Made by a program: the position numbers and the translations under genes. Of a stretch of 64,000 nucleotides of DNA, positions 9,629 through 18,171 are shown piece by piece. This stretch comes from an uncultured Negativicutes bacterium (lineage in GTDB: Bacteria; Bacillota; Negativicutes; Veillonellales; Megasphaeraceae). Position 1 is the stretch's first letter; the number at the start of each line of letters is the position of its first letter. A model generated the notes under the pieces. The model was not told the DNA's origin and ran no database searches. It saw only the letters and a program-made list of their open reading frames with translations. The stretch is from contig CAADUJ010000007.1 of the NCBI GenBank assembly GCA_900752195.1, forward strand, positions 277,594 to 341,593, read 5' to 3'.

Positions 9629-10960
9629 ATGAAAGGTAAATCGACTCGGAGAAGAATACGTCCGTCACGACGAAAAAGTGGGATGAGCCGTCCTGTTGTC
9701 GTAGTATTCCTGTTGGCATTGGTATGCTTCTGTGCCTATTGGGTTGTGAATCACAACTCTCCATATACACAGCATGAAGAACAGAAAATCACGCATATAG
9801 AAGACGTATCTGATGATGGTATGAATGCAGACTATCGAAATGCTGCAGCGGATTTGCAGGATGCCATCGATGGCTGGCTCAAGAACAACGATGCCGAAGT
9901 GACTCTCTTATCCACGGAAGATAGAGAAGAAAAACGGGTCGCTACAGGCGGAAAGATTTTATGGACGACGAAAGAACTCGAAGTAACGCCAAAGGAACCA
10001 TTCCGGCGTGCTGATTTGGAAGCTGAATTAGGCAAGAGCAATCACAAGGCAGTTCTCTATCAGACGGATACAAAAGTTGTTGATGGTGAAAAAGTTACGG
10101 AGTATGATATTGCGCTTTTCGATATGCTTGACAAAGAACAAGTCTATTTAGTGGCCGTCAAGTTGTATGTTACGGATCCGAAGGCGTCATCAGACGTGAT
10201 AGAATCGGTAAAAAAAGCCATCAAGGAAAAGACCGGAATGCCCTCAAAAACAGAGACAAAGTCAACGACTGATACATCAGGGCAAGACCGTCCTTCTCAA
10301 GTAAAGGGACGGTTGGCCATTGTCATTGATGATTGTGGTAGTAATATGACAGTCCTGGAAAAACTGAATTCTATCCCCATTCCCCTGACATATGCTGTCA
10401 TGCCTTATAAATCTCATACGGCAGAAAGTGCCGAGAGCGGCTTTGCAGCAGGCAGACAGATTTTTGTTCATATGCCTATGCAGCCTATGAATGTGGCATC
10501 GTCGGAGTCTGTGTTCATCAGTACCGATATGAGCGATAGTAAAATCCAGTCGACGGCGAATGAAATCATCAATCAGGTACCGCATGCACGAGGGGTCAAT
10601 AATCATCAGGGCTCTTTGGCTACCGCTGATGGACGAGTCATGAAATCCGTCATGCAAGTTATGCGGAACCATCGATTCTTATTCCTCGACAGCAGGACCA
10701 ATAGTGAATCCGTTGCAGAAGAAACGGCGAGTGCCATGGGCGTTGCGACGAGCCGCAATAACCTTTTCATCGATAACGATGCAGACGTAGGTGCTATTAA
10801 AGAACGGCTCCGCCAGGCGGCGCGCATTGCTGCGCAAAATGGCAGTGCTATCGTCATTGGCCATTGCCGTCCTAACACGGCAATGGCTATTGCAGATATG
10901 GTCGATGAACTCCATAGCGATGGAATTGACATTGTCCTTGCCAGTGAATTGATGCAGTAA
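9629..10960 (+). CDS. Divergent polysaccharide deacetylase family protein (YibQ/DUF610 type)
   Basis: 443 residues: a basic N-terminus, one membrane anchor (residues about 25-45), a variable extracytoplasmic region with a Ser/Thr-rich linker near residue 210, then a C-terminal divergent polysaccharide deacetylase domain (from RLAIVIDDCGSN, about 228). The domain keeps IDDCG, VHMPMQP, GVNNHQGS, LDSRT and IVIGHCRP, the marks of the Polysacc_deac_2 family. It is probably a periplasmic cell-envelope enzyme, substrate unknown. Confidence 0.9.
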   Translation: MKGKSTRRRIRPSRRKSGMSRPVVVVFLLALVCFCAYWVVNHNSPYTQHEEQKITHIEDVSDDGMNADYRNAAADLQDAIDGWLKNNDAEVTLLSTEDREEKRVATGGKILWTTKELEVTPKEPFRRADLEAELGKSNHKAVLYQTDTKVVDGEKVTEYDIALFDMLDKEQVYLVAVKLYVTDPKASSDVIESVKKAIKEKTGMPSKTETKSTTDTSGQDRPSQVKGRLAIVIDDCGSNMTVLEKLNSIPIPLTYAVMPYKSHTAESAESGFAAGRQIFVHMPMQPMNVASSESVFISTDMSDSKIQSTANEIINQVPHARGVNNHQGSLATADGRVMKSVMQVMRNHRFLFLDSRTNSESVAEETASAMGVATSRNNLFIDNDADVGAIKERLRQAARIAAQNGSAIVIGHCRPNTAMAIADMVDELHSDGIDIVLASELMQ

Positions 10961-10987
10961 GGGTATAGCAGAGAAAGAAGGTATACG

Positions 10988-11746
10988 ATGAATCATATGT
11001 GGAAGGACACACACATCATCATTACAGGCGGTACTTCTGGCATCGGCCTTGCGACAGCAGAGTATCTGGCTGTTCGCGGTGCCTTTGTCATCCTTAACGG
11101 CCGTGATAGGAAAAAAGGAGAAGAAGCATTGCAGCAAATCCGGTCCAAAGGCGGTGATGGAGCCTTCATTCCTGGTGATGTGGGAGACGAAGAATTATGT
11201 AAGAGTCTTGTAGAACAGACTATCAGTCGATACCAATATATCGATGGTCTCGTTACGTCAGCCGGGTACTATGAAGAAAAGCTCCTGGAAAATGTGCAGT
11301 CAAAGGATATAAACAATATGTTTCGCGTCAACGTTTATGGTACTATGTATATGTGCCGGGCGACGTTACCATATTTGAAGGCTCGCCATGGTTCCATTGT
11401 TCTAGTCAGCAGTGATGCGGCCTTGCAGGGAAATGTGGGATGTGCTGTCTATTGTGCCACAAAGGGCGCTGTCAATGCCTTTGGAAAGGCGTTGGCCTTA
11501 GAACTGGCTCCTCATGCAGTCAGGGTTAATATGGTGTGTCCTGGTGACGTGAAGACACCTCTCCTGGAACAGCAGATGGCTCAAAATCCCGACGCGACAG
11601 AGGAAAGCATAAAAAGTAGTTATCCTCTGTATCGGATTTGTGAAGCTTCTGAAGTAGCTTCGGTCATTGCCTTTTTATTGAGCCCAGAAGCGTCCTATAT
11701 AACAGCGACAGCCGTCCCCGTTGATGGAGGGTTGACGAGTTGGTGA
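10988..11746 (+). CDS. SDR family oxidoreductase
   Basis: 252-residue classical short-chain dehydrogenase: NAD(P)-binding TGGTSGIG near residue 14, NG-like ASAG-equivalent TSAGYY, catalytic Ser in VLVSSDA, the YxxxK pair in YCATKGAV, and the C-terminal AVPVDGGLTSW common to FabG-like members. No biosynthetic partner lies next to it, so the substrate is unknown. The second in-frame ATG (10997) is also possible; GAAAGAAGG upstream fits 10988 best. Confidence 0.92.
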   Translation: MNHMWKDTHIIITGGTSGIGLATAEYLAVRGAFVILNGRDRKKGEEALQQIRSKGGDGAFIPGDVGDEELCKSLVEQTISRYQYIDGLVTSAGYYEEKLLENVQSKDINNMFRVNVYGTMYMCRATLPYLKARHGSIVLVSSDAALQGNVGCAVYCATKGAVNAFGKALALELAPHAVRVNMVCPGDVKTPLLEQQMAQNPDATEESIKSSYPLYRICEASEVASVIAFLLSPEASYITATAVPVDGGLTSW

Positions 11747-11798
11747 AAACATGGGAAAATAACAATATAATTTAGTTTTTATTACTGGAGGGATGGAT

Positions 11799-12659
11799 AT
11801 GACTGAAAATTTGGATAAAGTACAGGCTTTAGAAGCGGAAGTTAAGGCATTGCGCGAAGAATTACAGTCCTTGAAGGCTGAAAAAGAAGCGCATGCACCT
11901 GTAGAACCGACAGCTTCTCTAAAGGTCATTGATTCCATAGAAAATTCTGATGTCGATGATGATCTGAAAGTAGAAACGTATTGCCGCTGGGCTGCTGCCC
12001 GTGCAGGCGCAATTGTAATCGCCCCTCTCGTTGGTACTGTTGCCCTCATGGCAAATGAAGTATATCTTGTCAGTCGTATTGCCAAAGTATACAATGTAAA
12101 ATTATCGGAACGGGCAGTCATAGCATTCTTAGGTGCTATGGGCAGCCGCATGGCTGGTAATTTCCTGACAACTCTGATTCCTTTCAGTGCTATACAAGTC
12201 CCTGTCGCTGTGGGCATCACCTATAGTTTGGGTCGTGTTACGCAGCGTTGGATGAAGGATGGTATGCCGACTGACATGGGCCCGTATATCGAAATGATGT
12301 CGGAATGGAAAGACAAGGCACGGGAACAAGTCGATAAACTTCGTGAAAATCCCCTTAAGAATGTTCCTTTAGGCGATGAAACTATTGATTTTATGAGGCA
12401 TTGGGGCAGTATGGCCAAAGATGCCGCTGTTGATGCGTTTGAAGATATCAAGGTCAAGGGCCAGGAAGTCGTAGAATCGGTCCGCAATCACCGTACCGAT
12501 TTGACTGACGAAGTGGCTGCAGAAAAAGAAGCCGCTAAACAGGAAGACGTTGCCTCTCAGGAACACGCAGAGAAGCAAGACAATACGGATACCGACTCCA
12601 TTGATGAAAAAATCAAAGAAGCTGTGGAAGACGCAAAAATTCCGTTAGATGAAAAGTAA
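11799..12659 (+). CDS. DUF697-like membrane protein
   Basis: 286 residues. An N-terminal coiled coil (about 8-38) leads to a hydrophobic core (about 65-145) with the pattern WAAARAGAIVIAPLVGTVAL and KVYNVKLSERAVIAFLGAMG, which resembles DUF697 proteins found beside YcjX/Era-like GTPases; the tail is acidic and Glu/Lys-rich. GGAGGG ends at 11792, so an ATG at 11793 would have no spacing; ATG 11799 (6-nt spacing) is chosen. No GTPase partner is nearby. It is followed after 15 bp by a DUF1232 gene, probably the same operon. Confidence 0.75.
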   Translation: MTENLDKVQALEAEVKALREELQSLKAEKEAHAPVEPTASLKVIDSIENSDVDDDLKVETYCRWAAARAGAIVIAPLVGTVALMANEVYLVSRIAKVYNVKLSERAVIAFLGAMGSRMAGNFLTTLIPFSAIQVPVAVGITYSLGRVTQRWMKDGMPTDMGPYIEMMSEWKDKAREQVDKLRENPLKNVPLGDETIDFMRHWGSMAKDAAVDAFEDIKVKGQEVVESVRNHRTDLTDEVAAEKEAAKQEDVASQEHAEKQDNTDTDSIDEKIKEAVEDAKIPLDEK

Positions 12660-12674
12660 TAGAAGGAGTTCGCC

Positions 12675-13019
12675 ATGTGGAAATTCCTGTTGTTATGTTC
12701 CCGGTTTTACTCACAAGCGCGTTTTCTGGGCTTTTTACGAAAGGCCGGGAAGAAGGTTCATTTTATTCCGAAACTGTTAGCGTTGTACTATTGCTTGCAA
12801 GATAAAGATACGCCTCGGTTTGTCAAGCTCGTCCTCATGGGAGCCATAGGGTACGTCATCGTCCCCTTTGACGTATTGCCTGACATCATCCCTTTCGGTG
12901 GGTGGATGGACGACGCCGCTGTCATCGCTATGGCCTTACATTTTGCGGGAACATATATCAAGCCGGAGCATAAGAAAAAAGTTAAGAATATTCTTCCTTT
13001 CGCTGATGTGGATTGGTAA
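12675..13019 (+). CDS. YkvA/DUF1232 family small membrane protein
   Basis: 114 residues with the DUF1232 signature: DTPRFVKLVLMGAIGYVIVP, then FDVLPDIIPFGGWMDD and a second hydrophobic helix. Function of the family is unknown. AAGGAG lies 8 nt before ATG; 15-bp gap from the DUF697-like gene, and a strong terminator follows. Confidence 0.88.
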   Translation: MWKFLLLCSRFYSQARFLGFLRKAGKKVHFIPKLLALYYCLQDKDTPRFVKLVLMGAIGYVIVPFDVLPDIIPFGGWMDDAAVIAMALHFAGTYIKPEHKKKVKNILPFADVDW

Positions 13020-13024
13020 AAATA

Positions 13025-13058
13025 TGGTAGGTGCTTTTGTAGCACCTACCACTTTTTT
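13025..13058 (+). terminator. Terminator after the DUF697-DUF1232 pair
   Basis: Perfect 11-bp stem (13025-13035 with 13041-13051), TTTGT loop, followed by CTTTTTT. Confidence 0.93.
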
Positions 13059-13156
13059 CACGATCCCATGGAGTATGGGAAGGGCAGACTTTACAAATAG
13101 TCCTATCCATCGTAAAATGAATAGTTGTATATCTGTACAGATAGGAGCATGAAGCA

Positions 13157-13591
13157 ATGATAACAATTACAGAAAGAGTTCGCTTTAGTGAAACCGATAT
13201 GATGGGCAATGCGCATCATTCCAATCATATCCGTTGGTTTGAATGTGCGCGGTGTGCTTATTTTGATCAGGCTGGAGTCAGCCTTTTTAAACTCATGGAT
13301 GACGGTATACTGTTTCCAATCAAACATGTCGCCTGTGAGTATATTGATAATATTTACTACAATGATGACATTTCGATTGAAGCTCGCCTGACAAAGTTGA
13401 CAAGGGCACAAATGGTGTTTTCCTATCGTATCCTCCGCACAAAGGACGGTCATCTCATGGCAGAAGGAATGACACAAAATGTGTTTACCCATAAGGAAAC
13501 AGGAAAAGTTGCCCGTTTAGCTGATGAGCCGTATAATAAACTCAAAGCCTTATATGAACTCGACCAGAAGGATGCTGATCCTGTTCAATAA
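13157..13591 (+). CDS. Hotdog-fold acyl-CoA thioesterase (YbgC/4HBT family)
   Basis: 144 residues. The opening VRFSETDMMGNAHHSNHIRW matches the 4-hydroxybenzoyl-CoA thioesterase family, with the catalytic Asp in ETDMMG. A single hotdog domain, the usual length. Its acyl-CoA substrate is unknown. It begins a probable run of genes (13157-15974) of small conserved proteins. Confidence 0.9.
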   Translation: MITITERVRFSETDMMGNAHHSNHIRWFECARCAYFDQAGVSLFKLMDDGILFPIKHVACEYIDNIYYNDDISIEARLTKLTRAQMVFSYRILRTKDGHLMAEGMTQNVFTHKETGKVARLADEPYNKLKALYELDQKDADPVQ

Positions 13592-13636
13592 TAGTACATT
13601 ACAGTTCCTGTATTTAAAAAAAAGGAGTCTTGTGTC

Positions 13637-14179
13637 GTGATTTTATATGTAATTCTCAATGTTTTCATCGCGTTGGTTGGCATATGTGCCGTATTGTATC
13701 TGCTGTTCCGCCTTTTTGCATGGCGGCAGGGAGACGCGCGCTTTATTATCGAAGCCCGCCGTCGACAGCCTTTTGCATTGAAATCTCTTACCAGAGACAA
13801 AGCCGTTTTTGAAACGGAAGTTCCCATCAAGAATGGTGGCCGCCAACTTGGGACCATCATGGATTTCTATCCACGGACGCTGTTGCCGCGTGAACAGTAC
13901 GATAAAGTGGTAGTCCATTCGCAATTGGCGAATAAAGCGGCTGAACGAGATGATAACTATTGGGAATCCGTTATTTTAAACCCGGGAGATACAGGCCGTA
14001 TCCGTGTCACTATTGAATTAGTCAGTAAAGATGGCGATATTCAAAATGATTTACAAACATTCCCTGATATGCCCATTGATTTAGTATATCAAGTCGTTTC
14101 CCGTAGTGAATGGTACATTCATAAAGCCCGTATTACACTGAAGGCTAGTGAAGTAAAACGGGCAATGGAACAGGCATAG
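13637..14179 (+). CDS. Hypothetical membrane-anchored protein
   Basis: 180 residues, not recognised. One N-terminal transmembrane helix (about 3-27) ends in a basic WRQGDAR stop-transfer, followed by a beta-rich soluble domain of about 140 residues. Start GTG 13637 has AAAGGAG 9 nt upstream. It lies 15 bp before the F420-ligase-like gene and is probably co-transcribed with it. Confidence 0.75.
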   Translation: MILYVILNVFIALVGICAVLYLLFRLFAWRQGDARFIIEARRRQPFALKSLTRDKAVFETEVPIKNGGRQLGTIMDFYPRTLLPREQYDKVVVHSQLANKAAERDDNYWESVILNPGDTGRIRVTIELVSKDGDIQNDLQTFPDMPIDLVYQVVSRSEWYIHKARITLKASEVKRAMEQA

Positions 14180-14194
14180 GGAGGTAATATAGAC

Positions 14195-14878
14195 ATGGCA
14201 GAATTAGAATTAGTACCTATTAAAACAAGAATCCTTACAGAAAAAGACGATATTGTAGATGTTATTGAAGAATATGCCAAGGACGTCGTGGGTCCAGAGG
14301 ATATCGTTTGCTCTGCTGAAAGTGTCGTCGCCATTACACAGCGCCGTTATACACGTCCAGAAGAGCTGAATCCTTGCTGGCAGTGTCGCCTCATGCGCCG
14401 GTTCGTTCCCGGTGAAGGCAGCATGGCAAGTCTGTACGGTATGCAGGCCGCTATGGAACTAGAAGGCCCGTGGAAAATGATGTTCTGGTTCTTTATTGGT
14501 TTTATTGCCAAGCTCTTTGGTAAAACCGGTGTGTGGTATGCTCATTGCCGTCAGGCGTCTCTTACCGATGACGTCACAGGCACGATGCCGCCTTTTGATA
14601 AATGCATCGTATATGGGCCGGATAAGCCGAATGAAGTAGCAGAAGCCATAAAAAAACGTATGGGCTGTTATGGTGCCGTCGTAGCCGATGTCAATGATTT
14701 GAAACGATCTGCTGTCCTCGGTCATTCCCGCGGTCTCAACCCGAAGGAAATAGCCCGCATCCTTATTAACAACCCCTTTGGTAATGCATCGCAGAAGACG
14801 CCTATCGTCGTTATTAAGAACTATGCGGCTGTTGCCCGGGAAGAACGAAATGCCCGTAAAGAAGCAAAGAAAAAATAG
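14195..14878 (+). CDS. Coenzyme F420-0:gamma-glutamyl ligase-like protein (CofE family)
   Basis: 227 residues, aligned by eye with CofE-type proteins widespread in Firmicutes: N-terminal VPIKTRILTEKDD, SVVAITQRR, then DDVTGTMPPFDK, GAVVADVNDLKRSAVLG and the C-terminal NNPFGNASQKTPI. CofE adds glutamates to coenzyme F420, but no other F420 gene is in the window, so this branch may glutamylate something else. A mildly hydrophobic segment (residues about 92-105) interrupts the fold. 14 bp before rdgB. Confidence 0.8.
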   Translation: MAELELVPIKTRILTEKDDIVDVIEEYAKDVVGPEDIVCSAESVVAITQRRYTRPEELNPCWQCRLMRRFVPGEGSMASLYGMQAAMELEGPWKMMFWFFIGFIAKLFGKTGVWYAHCRQASLTDDVTGTMPPFDKCIVYGPDKPNEVAEAIKKRMGCYGAVVADVNDLKRSAVLGHSRGLNPKEIARILINNPFGNASQKTPIVVIKNYAAVAREERNARKEAKKK

Positions 14879-14892
14879 AGTAGGAGATCACC

Positions 14893-15483
14893 ATGAAAGA
14901 TACGATTGTACTGGCGACACATAATGCTGGAAAAATCAGAGAATTCAAAGGTGCTCTTGAACCACTGGGATATGACGTTGTGTCTGTGCATGACGTCATT
15001 TCTTCTATTCAAGAGCCTGACGAAACAGGAATGACATTTGCAGAAAATGCCCGCATCAAGGCCATGTATTATATGAAAGCCACAGGCATGCCCTGCCTGG
15101 CCGACGATTCGGGCATCGTCGTCGACGCGCTTCAAGGACGGCCAGGTGTCTATTCCGCCCGCTATGCTGGACCGGAATGTGATGACGAAAAAAACAATAA
15201 GAAGTTGATTCAGGAACTTCGTCATATAGCACCAGAAAAGCGGACGGCGCATTACGCCTGCGACCTGGTTCTCCTATTTCCAGATGGTCGGGAATATGAA
15301 GCGCAGGGAGTTTGTAAAGGACTTATTCGTGATTTTTATGCTGGAAAAGGCGGTTTTGGATATGATCCTTTATTCTACTTGCCGCAGTTTGGTAAAACCA
15401 TGGCAGAAATTACATTAGATGAAAAGAATCAGATCAGCCACCGCGGCAAAGCCTTGAAAAAACTCGTGGAGATGTTGCCATGA
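14893..15483 (+). CDS. rdgB: XTP/dITP diphosphatase (RdgB/HAM1)
   Basis: 196-residue house-cleaning enzyme hydrolysing dITP/XTP. Signatures: VLATHNAGKIREF at the N-terminus, LADDSGIVVDAL with catalytic Asp, GRPGVYSARYAG, GGFGYDPLF and ISHRGKAL. The stop overlaps the next start by 4 bp (ATGA), so translation is coupled to the phosphodiesterase, a common Firmicutes pairing. Confidence 0.97.
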   Translation: MKDTIVLATHNAGKIREFKGALEPLGYDVVSVHDVISSIQEPDETGMTFAENARIKAMYYMKATGMPCLADDSGIVVDALQGRPGVYSARYAGPECDDEKNNKKLIQELRHIAPEKRTAHYACDLVLLFPDGREYEAQGVCKGLIRDFYAGKGGFGYDPLFYLPQFGKTMAEITLDEKNQISHRGKALKKLVEMLP

Positions 15484-15974
15484 GTACCATTTATGTAGGT
15501 ATTGTCAGTGATAGCCATGGCCGTTTTCAGGCCTTGGAAAAAATGGTAGACTCTGCTCCCGATGTATGTGCCTGGATACACGGTGGTGATTATTGTGACG
15601 ATGGTGAGGAATTATCCTATTATACAGGCGTGCCAGTGTATTCCGTCATGGGAAATAACGATTATTACCGTCCAGGTGCAGAGGCTCCGGAATGTCGCTC
15701 TGTTCATGTAGGAGGCGTTACATTTGTCGTCATACATGGATCGCAGTGGTACGGTGAAAGAAGGGAGAAGAAGCTATTAGAATTGGCGAAGGAATATGAT
15801 GCCCAAGTGGTCGTATTCGGCCATACCCATCGGCGGTATCTCCGTCAATATAATGACATTACCATTATGAATCCTGGCAGTATTGGATTGCCTCGTGACG
15901 GCAAGCATGGTACGTTTGCCATCGTTTCCATTGAAGAGGGGACTATTCAAGATATAGAATTTAAAGAACTATGA
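15480..15974 (+). CDS. YfcE/MJ0936-type metallophosphoesterase
   Basis: 164 residues of the calcineurin-like fold: GIVSDSHG (D-x-H metal site), HGGDYCDDG, MGNNDYY, FVVIHGSQW, VFGHTHRRYL and the family ending NPGSIGLPRDG. Usual length for this two-metal phosphodiesterase family. ATGA overlap with rdgB; a hairpin terminator follows. Confidence 0.95.
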   Translation: MSTIYVGIVSDSHGRFQALEKMVDSAPDVCAWIHGGDYCDDGEELSYYTGVPVYSVMGNNDYYRPGAEAPECRSVHVGGVTFVVIHGSQWYGERREKKLLELAKEYDAQVVVFGHTHRRYLRQYNDITIMNPGSIGLPRDGKHGTFAIVSIEEGTIQDIEFKEL

Positions 15975-15982
15975 CGTGATAT

Positions 15983-16024
15983 AAGCTCTGCACCGAACAT
16001 GATTTTATGGGACAGAGCTTTTTT
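15983..16024 (+). terminator. Terminator after the rdgB operon
   Basis: AAGCTCTG (15983-15990) pairs with CAGAGCTT (16013-16020), followed by TTTT. Long loop of 22 nt. Confidence 0.8.
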
Positions 16025-16028
16025 ACTC

Positions 16029-16057
16029 TTGACAAAGAAGATAATTCCGTGTAAAAT
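16029..16057 (+). promoter_or_regulatory. Promoter of the tRNA cluster
   Basis: TTGACA (16029-16034), 17-nt spacer, TAAAAT (16052-16057), 12 nt before the first tRNA. Confidence 0.8.
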
Positions 16058-16069
16058 GATTTTTGTTGA

Positions 16070-16146
16070 CGGGGCATAGCGCAGTTTGGTAGCGCACCTG
16101 GCTTGGGACCAGGGGGTCGCAGGTTCGAATCCTGCTGCTCCGACCA
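16070..16146 (+). tRNA. tRNA-Pro (TGG)
   Basis: 77-nt cloverleaf with a 7-bp acceptor stem (one G-U), anticodon stem CCTGG/CCAGG, anticodon TGG at 16104-16106, GGTTCGAAT T-loop and encoded CCA. Confidence 0.97.
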
Positions 16147-16153
16147 TCCGCAT

Positions 16154-16227
16154 GCGGGTGTAGCTCAATGGTAGAGCGCCAGCCTTCCAAGCTGGTTACG
16201 TGGGTTCGATTCCCATCACCCGCTCCA
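16154..16227 (+). tRNA. tRNA-Gly (TCC)
   Basis: 74 nt; acceptor GCGGGTG/CACCCGC, anticodon stem CCAGC/GCTGG, anticodon TCC at 16186-16188, encoded CCA. 7 bp after tRNA-Pro. Confidence 0.97.
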
Positions 16228-16239
16228 TTTTTTTATTCT

Positions 16240-16316
16240 GACTCAGTAGCTCAGCTGGATAGAGCAACAGCCTTCTAAGCTGTGGGTCTAGGGTTCGAAT
16301 CCCTACTGGGTCACCA
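16240..16316 (+). tRNA. tRNA-Arg (TCT)
   Basis: 77 nt; acceptor GACTCAG/CTGGGTC, anticodon stem ACAGC/GCTGT, anticodon TCT at 16274-16276, encoded CCA. Last of the three-tRNA cluster. Confidence 0.97.
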
Positions 16317-16331
16317 ATATTTTTGATTACG

Positions 16332-16370
16332 AAAATGATTATCAACATATGTTGGTAACCATTTTTTTTT
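16332..16370 (+). terminator. Terminator of the tRNA cluster
   Basis: Imperfect stem around CAACATATGTTG closed by AAAATG/CATTTT, followed by a long T run. Confidence 0.8.
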
Positions 16371-16484
16371 GCTATCCTTGTTGCACCATCTGTTTTATTA
16401 TATTTTTTGATAGTATCCCTAGTGTAAATATGTTAGAATAAAAATAGTGTACATTGAATTTAAAAAGATGGAGGATACTATCTT

Positions 16485-17240
16485 ATGAAGTTTGTGGAAT
16501 TAGCAGAAATCCGGGAAAATACACCGATTATTCCCAGTATCTGGAAGATGGTTTTCCATGCGCCAAAGATTGCGGCTGAAGCAAAGGCAGGACAGTTTGT
16601 CAATCTGCACTATGATGGAGGTAAGACATTCCTGCGTCGTCCTTTTGGTGTCGTCGATGTTGATACAGATGGTAACGTTACGATCATCTATCGGGTAATT
16701 GGCACGGGAACAGAAGAGTTCTCTCATCTTAGTACAGGTGATTGTGTCAGTGTCCAGGGCCCTTTGGGAGACGGTCATTTTACGACATTGCAGGGAAAGG
16801 CCCTTCTTGTCGGCGGCGGCGTTGGTCTGGCCCCTCTCATTTATTTAGCGAAACAATTAGATCATCCCATTGTCTTAGTTGCGGGAAAGACAGCAGAAGA
16901 AACATTCTGGACTGATTTCTTTGAACCTTATGCAGAAAAGATTTATGTTACAACAGATGATGGTTCAAGAGGCATGAAGGGATTTGCTGTCGACGCGTTA
17001 CCTTATATACTTCAGCAACATCCTATCCAGCGCATATCCGTTTGCGGCCCTACCGTGATGATGAAAACGATTGCAGAAGCATCGTATACTGCGCATATAG
17101 ACTGTGAAGTATCATTGGAAAAACGCATGGCCTGTGGCTTTGGTGTCTGCTTAGGCTGTACTTTTATGAGCCAGGTAGATGGTAAACGCTATAAGGTTTG
17201 TGCCGATGGTCCTGTATTTGCAGCGAAGGAGGTTTTCTAA
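16485..17240 (+). CDS. pyrK: Dihydroorotate dehydrogenase B electron-transfer subunit PyrK
   Basis: 251 residues: FAD-binding domain with the FLRRPFGV motif (about 46), NAD-binding domain with LLVGGGVGLAPL (about 107), and the C-terminal [2Fe-2S] cysteines in CGFGVCLGC plus a later C (KVCADGPVF). It passes electrons from dihydroorotate to NAD+ in the pyrimidine pathway with PyrD. The stop TAA overlaps the pyrD ATG by one base. Confidence 0.97.
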   Translation: MKFVELAEIRENTPIIPSIWKMVFHAPKIAAEAKAGQFVNLHYDGGKTFLRRPFGVVDVDTDGNVTIIYRVIGTGTEEFSHLSTGDCVSVQGPLGDGHFTTLQGKALLVGGGVGLAPLIYLAKQLDHPIVLVAGKTAEETFWTDFFEPYAEKIYVTTDDGSRGMKGFAVDALPYILQQHPIQRISVCGPTVMMKTIAEASYTAHIDCEVSLEKRMACGFGVCLGCTFMSQVDGKRYKVCADGPVFAAKEVF

Positions 17241-18154
17241 TGAATATGGATCGTCTTGGGACAAATTTTTTAGGTATTCCCATGGTAAATCCTATCATGG
17301 GTGCGTCCGGTACATTTGGCTTTGGCGTAGAATACGAAGATTTTTTAGACTTGCACCACGTAGGCGCCGTCATATCGAAAGGAATTACGCCTCTTGCCCG
17401 CCCCGGTAATAAAGGTGTCCGCATTGCAGAAACTCCGTCGGGCATGTTGAATTGTATCGGTTTGGAAAACCCCGGCGTTCAGGCGTTTATTGAACATATC
17501 CTGCCAAAAACCAAAACATATACGACGCCTCTTATCGTAAACATTTCAGCAGGAACGGCAGAGGAGTATGGCGCATTAGCCTCTACGTTGGATATAGATG
17601 GTGTAGCGGCTTTAGAAGTCAATATATCCTGCCCTAATGTCAAAGAAGGCGGCATCGTCTTTGGTACGGATCCTCGGGCGGCAGCGGATGTAACGGCGCA
17701 TGTAAAGAAAAATACCCATAAGCCAGTCATCGTAAAACTGTCGCCGAATGTGACAGATATTACTGTCATGGCCAAGGCCGTAGAAGCTGCTGGTGCCGAT
17801 GCTGTGTCTCTCATCAATACGTTGACGGGTATGGCTATTGATATTCATTCCCGACGCCCTGTGTTGGGAAATATTACAGGTGGTCTTTCAGGTCCGGCAT
17901 TGAAACCTATTGCACTGCGCATGGTATGGCAAACGGCAAAGGCTGTATCCATTCCTATCTTGGGCCTCGGTGGCATATCGTCATGGCAGGACGTGGTCGA
18001 ATTCATGTTGGCTGGCGCGAGTACAGTAGCCGTAGGTGCCTATAATTTTGTAGATCCTTCCATCATAGCGACCATTGCCGATGATCTGCAAGAATATTGT
18101 CAAAAAGAAGGCATCCAGAACATCAGTGAAATTGTCGGCGCTCTTATGGATTAA
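17240..18154 (+). CDS. pyrD: Dihydroorotate dehydrogenase B catalytic subunit PyrD
   Basis: 304 residues, class 1B FMN enzyme: GASGTFGFG at the N-terminus, EVNISCPNVKEGG with the catalytic cysteine (SCPN), VKLSPNVTD and GLGGISSW for phosphate binding. An upstream in-frame start at 17198 lies within pyrK and has no Shine-Dalgarno; ATG 17240 has AAGGAGG 7 nt before it. Oxidises dihydroorotate to orotate. No other pyr genes adjoin it. Confidence 0.97.
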   Translation: MNMDRLGTNFLGIPMVNPIMGASGTFGFGVEYEDFLDLHHVGAVISKGITPLARPGNKGVRIAETPSGMLNCIGLENPGVQAFIEHILPKTKTYTTPLIVNISAGTAEEYGALASTLDIDGVAALEVNISCPNVKEGGIVFGTDPRAAADVTAHVKKNTHKPVIVKLSPNVTDITVMAKAVEAAGADAVSLINTLTGMAIDIHSRRPVLGNITGGLSGPALKPIALRMVWQTAKAVSIPILGLGGISSWQDVVEFMLAGASTVAVGAYNFVDPSIIATIADDLQEYCQKEGIQNISEIVGALMD

Positions 18155-18171
18155 GTGCGAAGGAGGTCTAT

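Noticed and set aside
16330..16350. Fur-box-like AAAATGATTATCA behind the tRNA cluster
   Set aside because: The sequence is part of the terminator stem, and the next gene is pyrK, not an iron gene.
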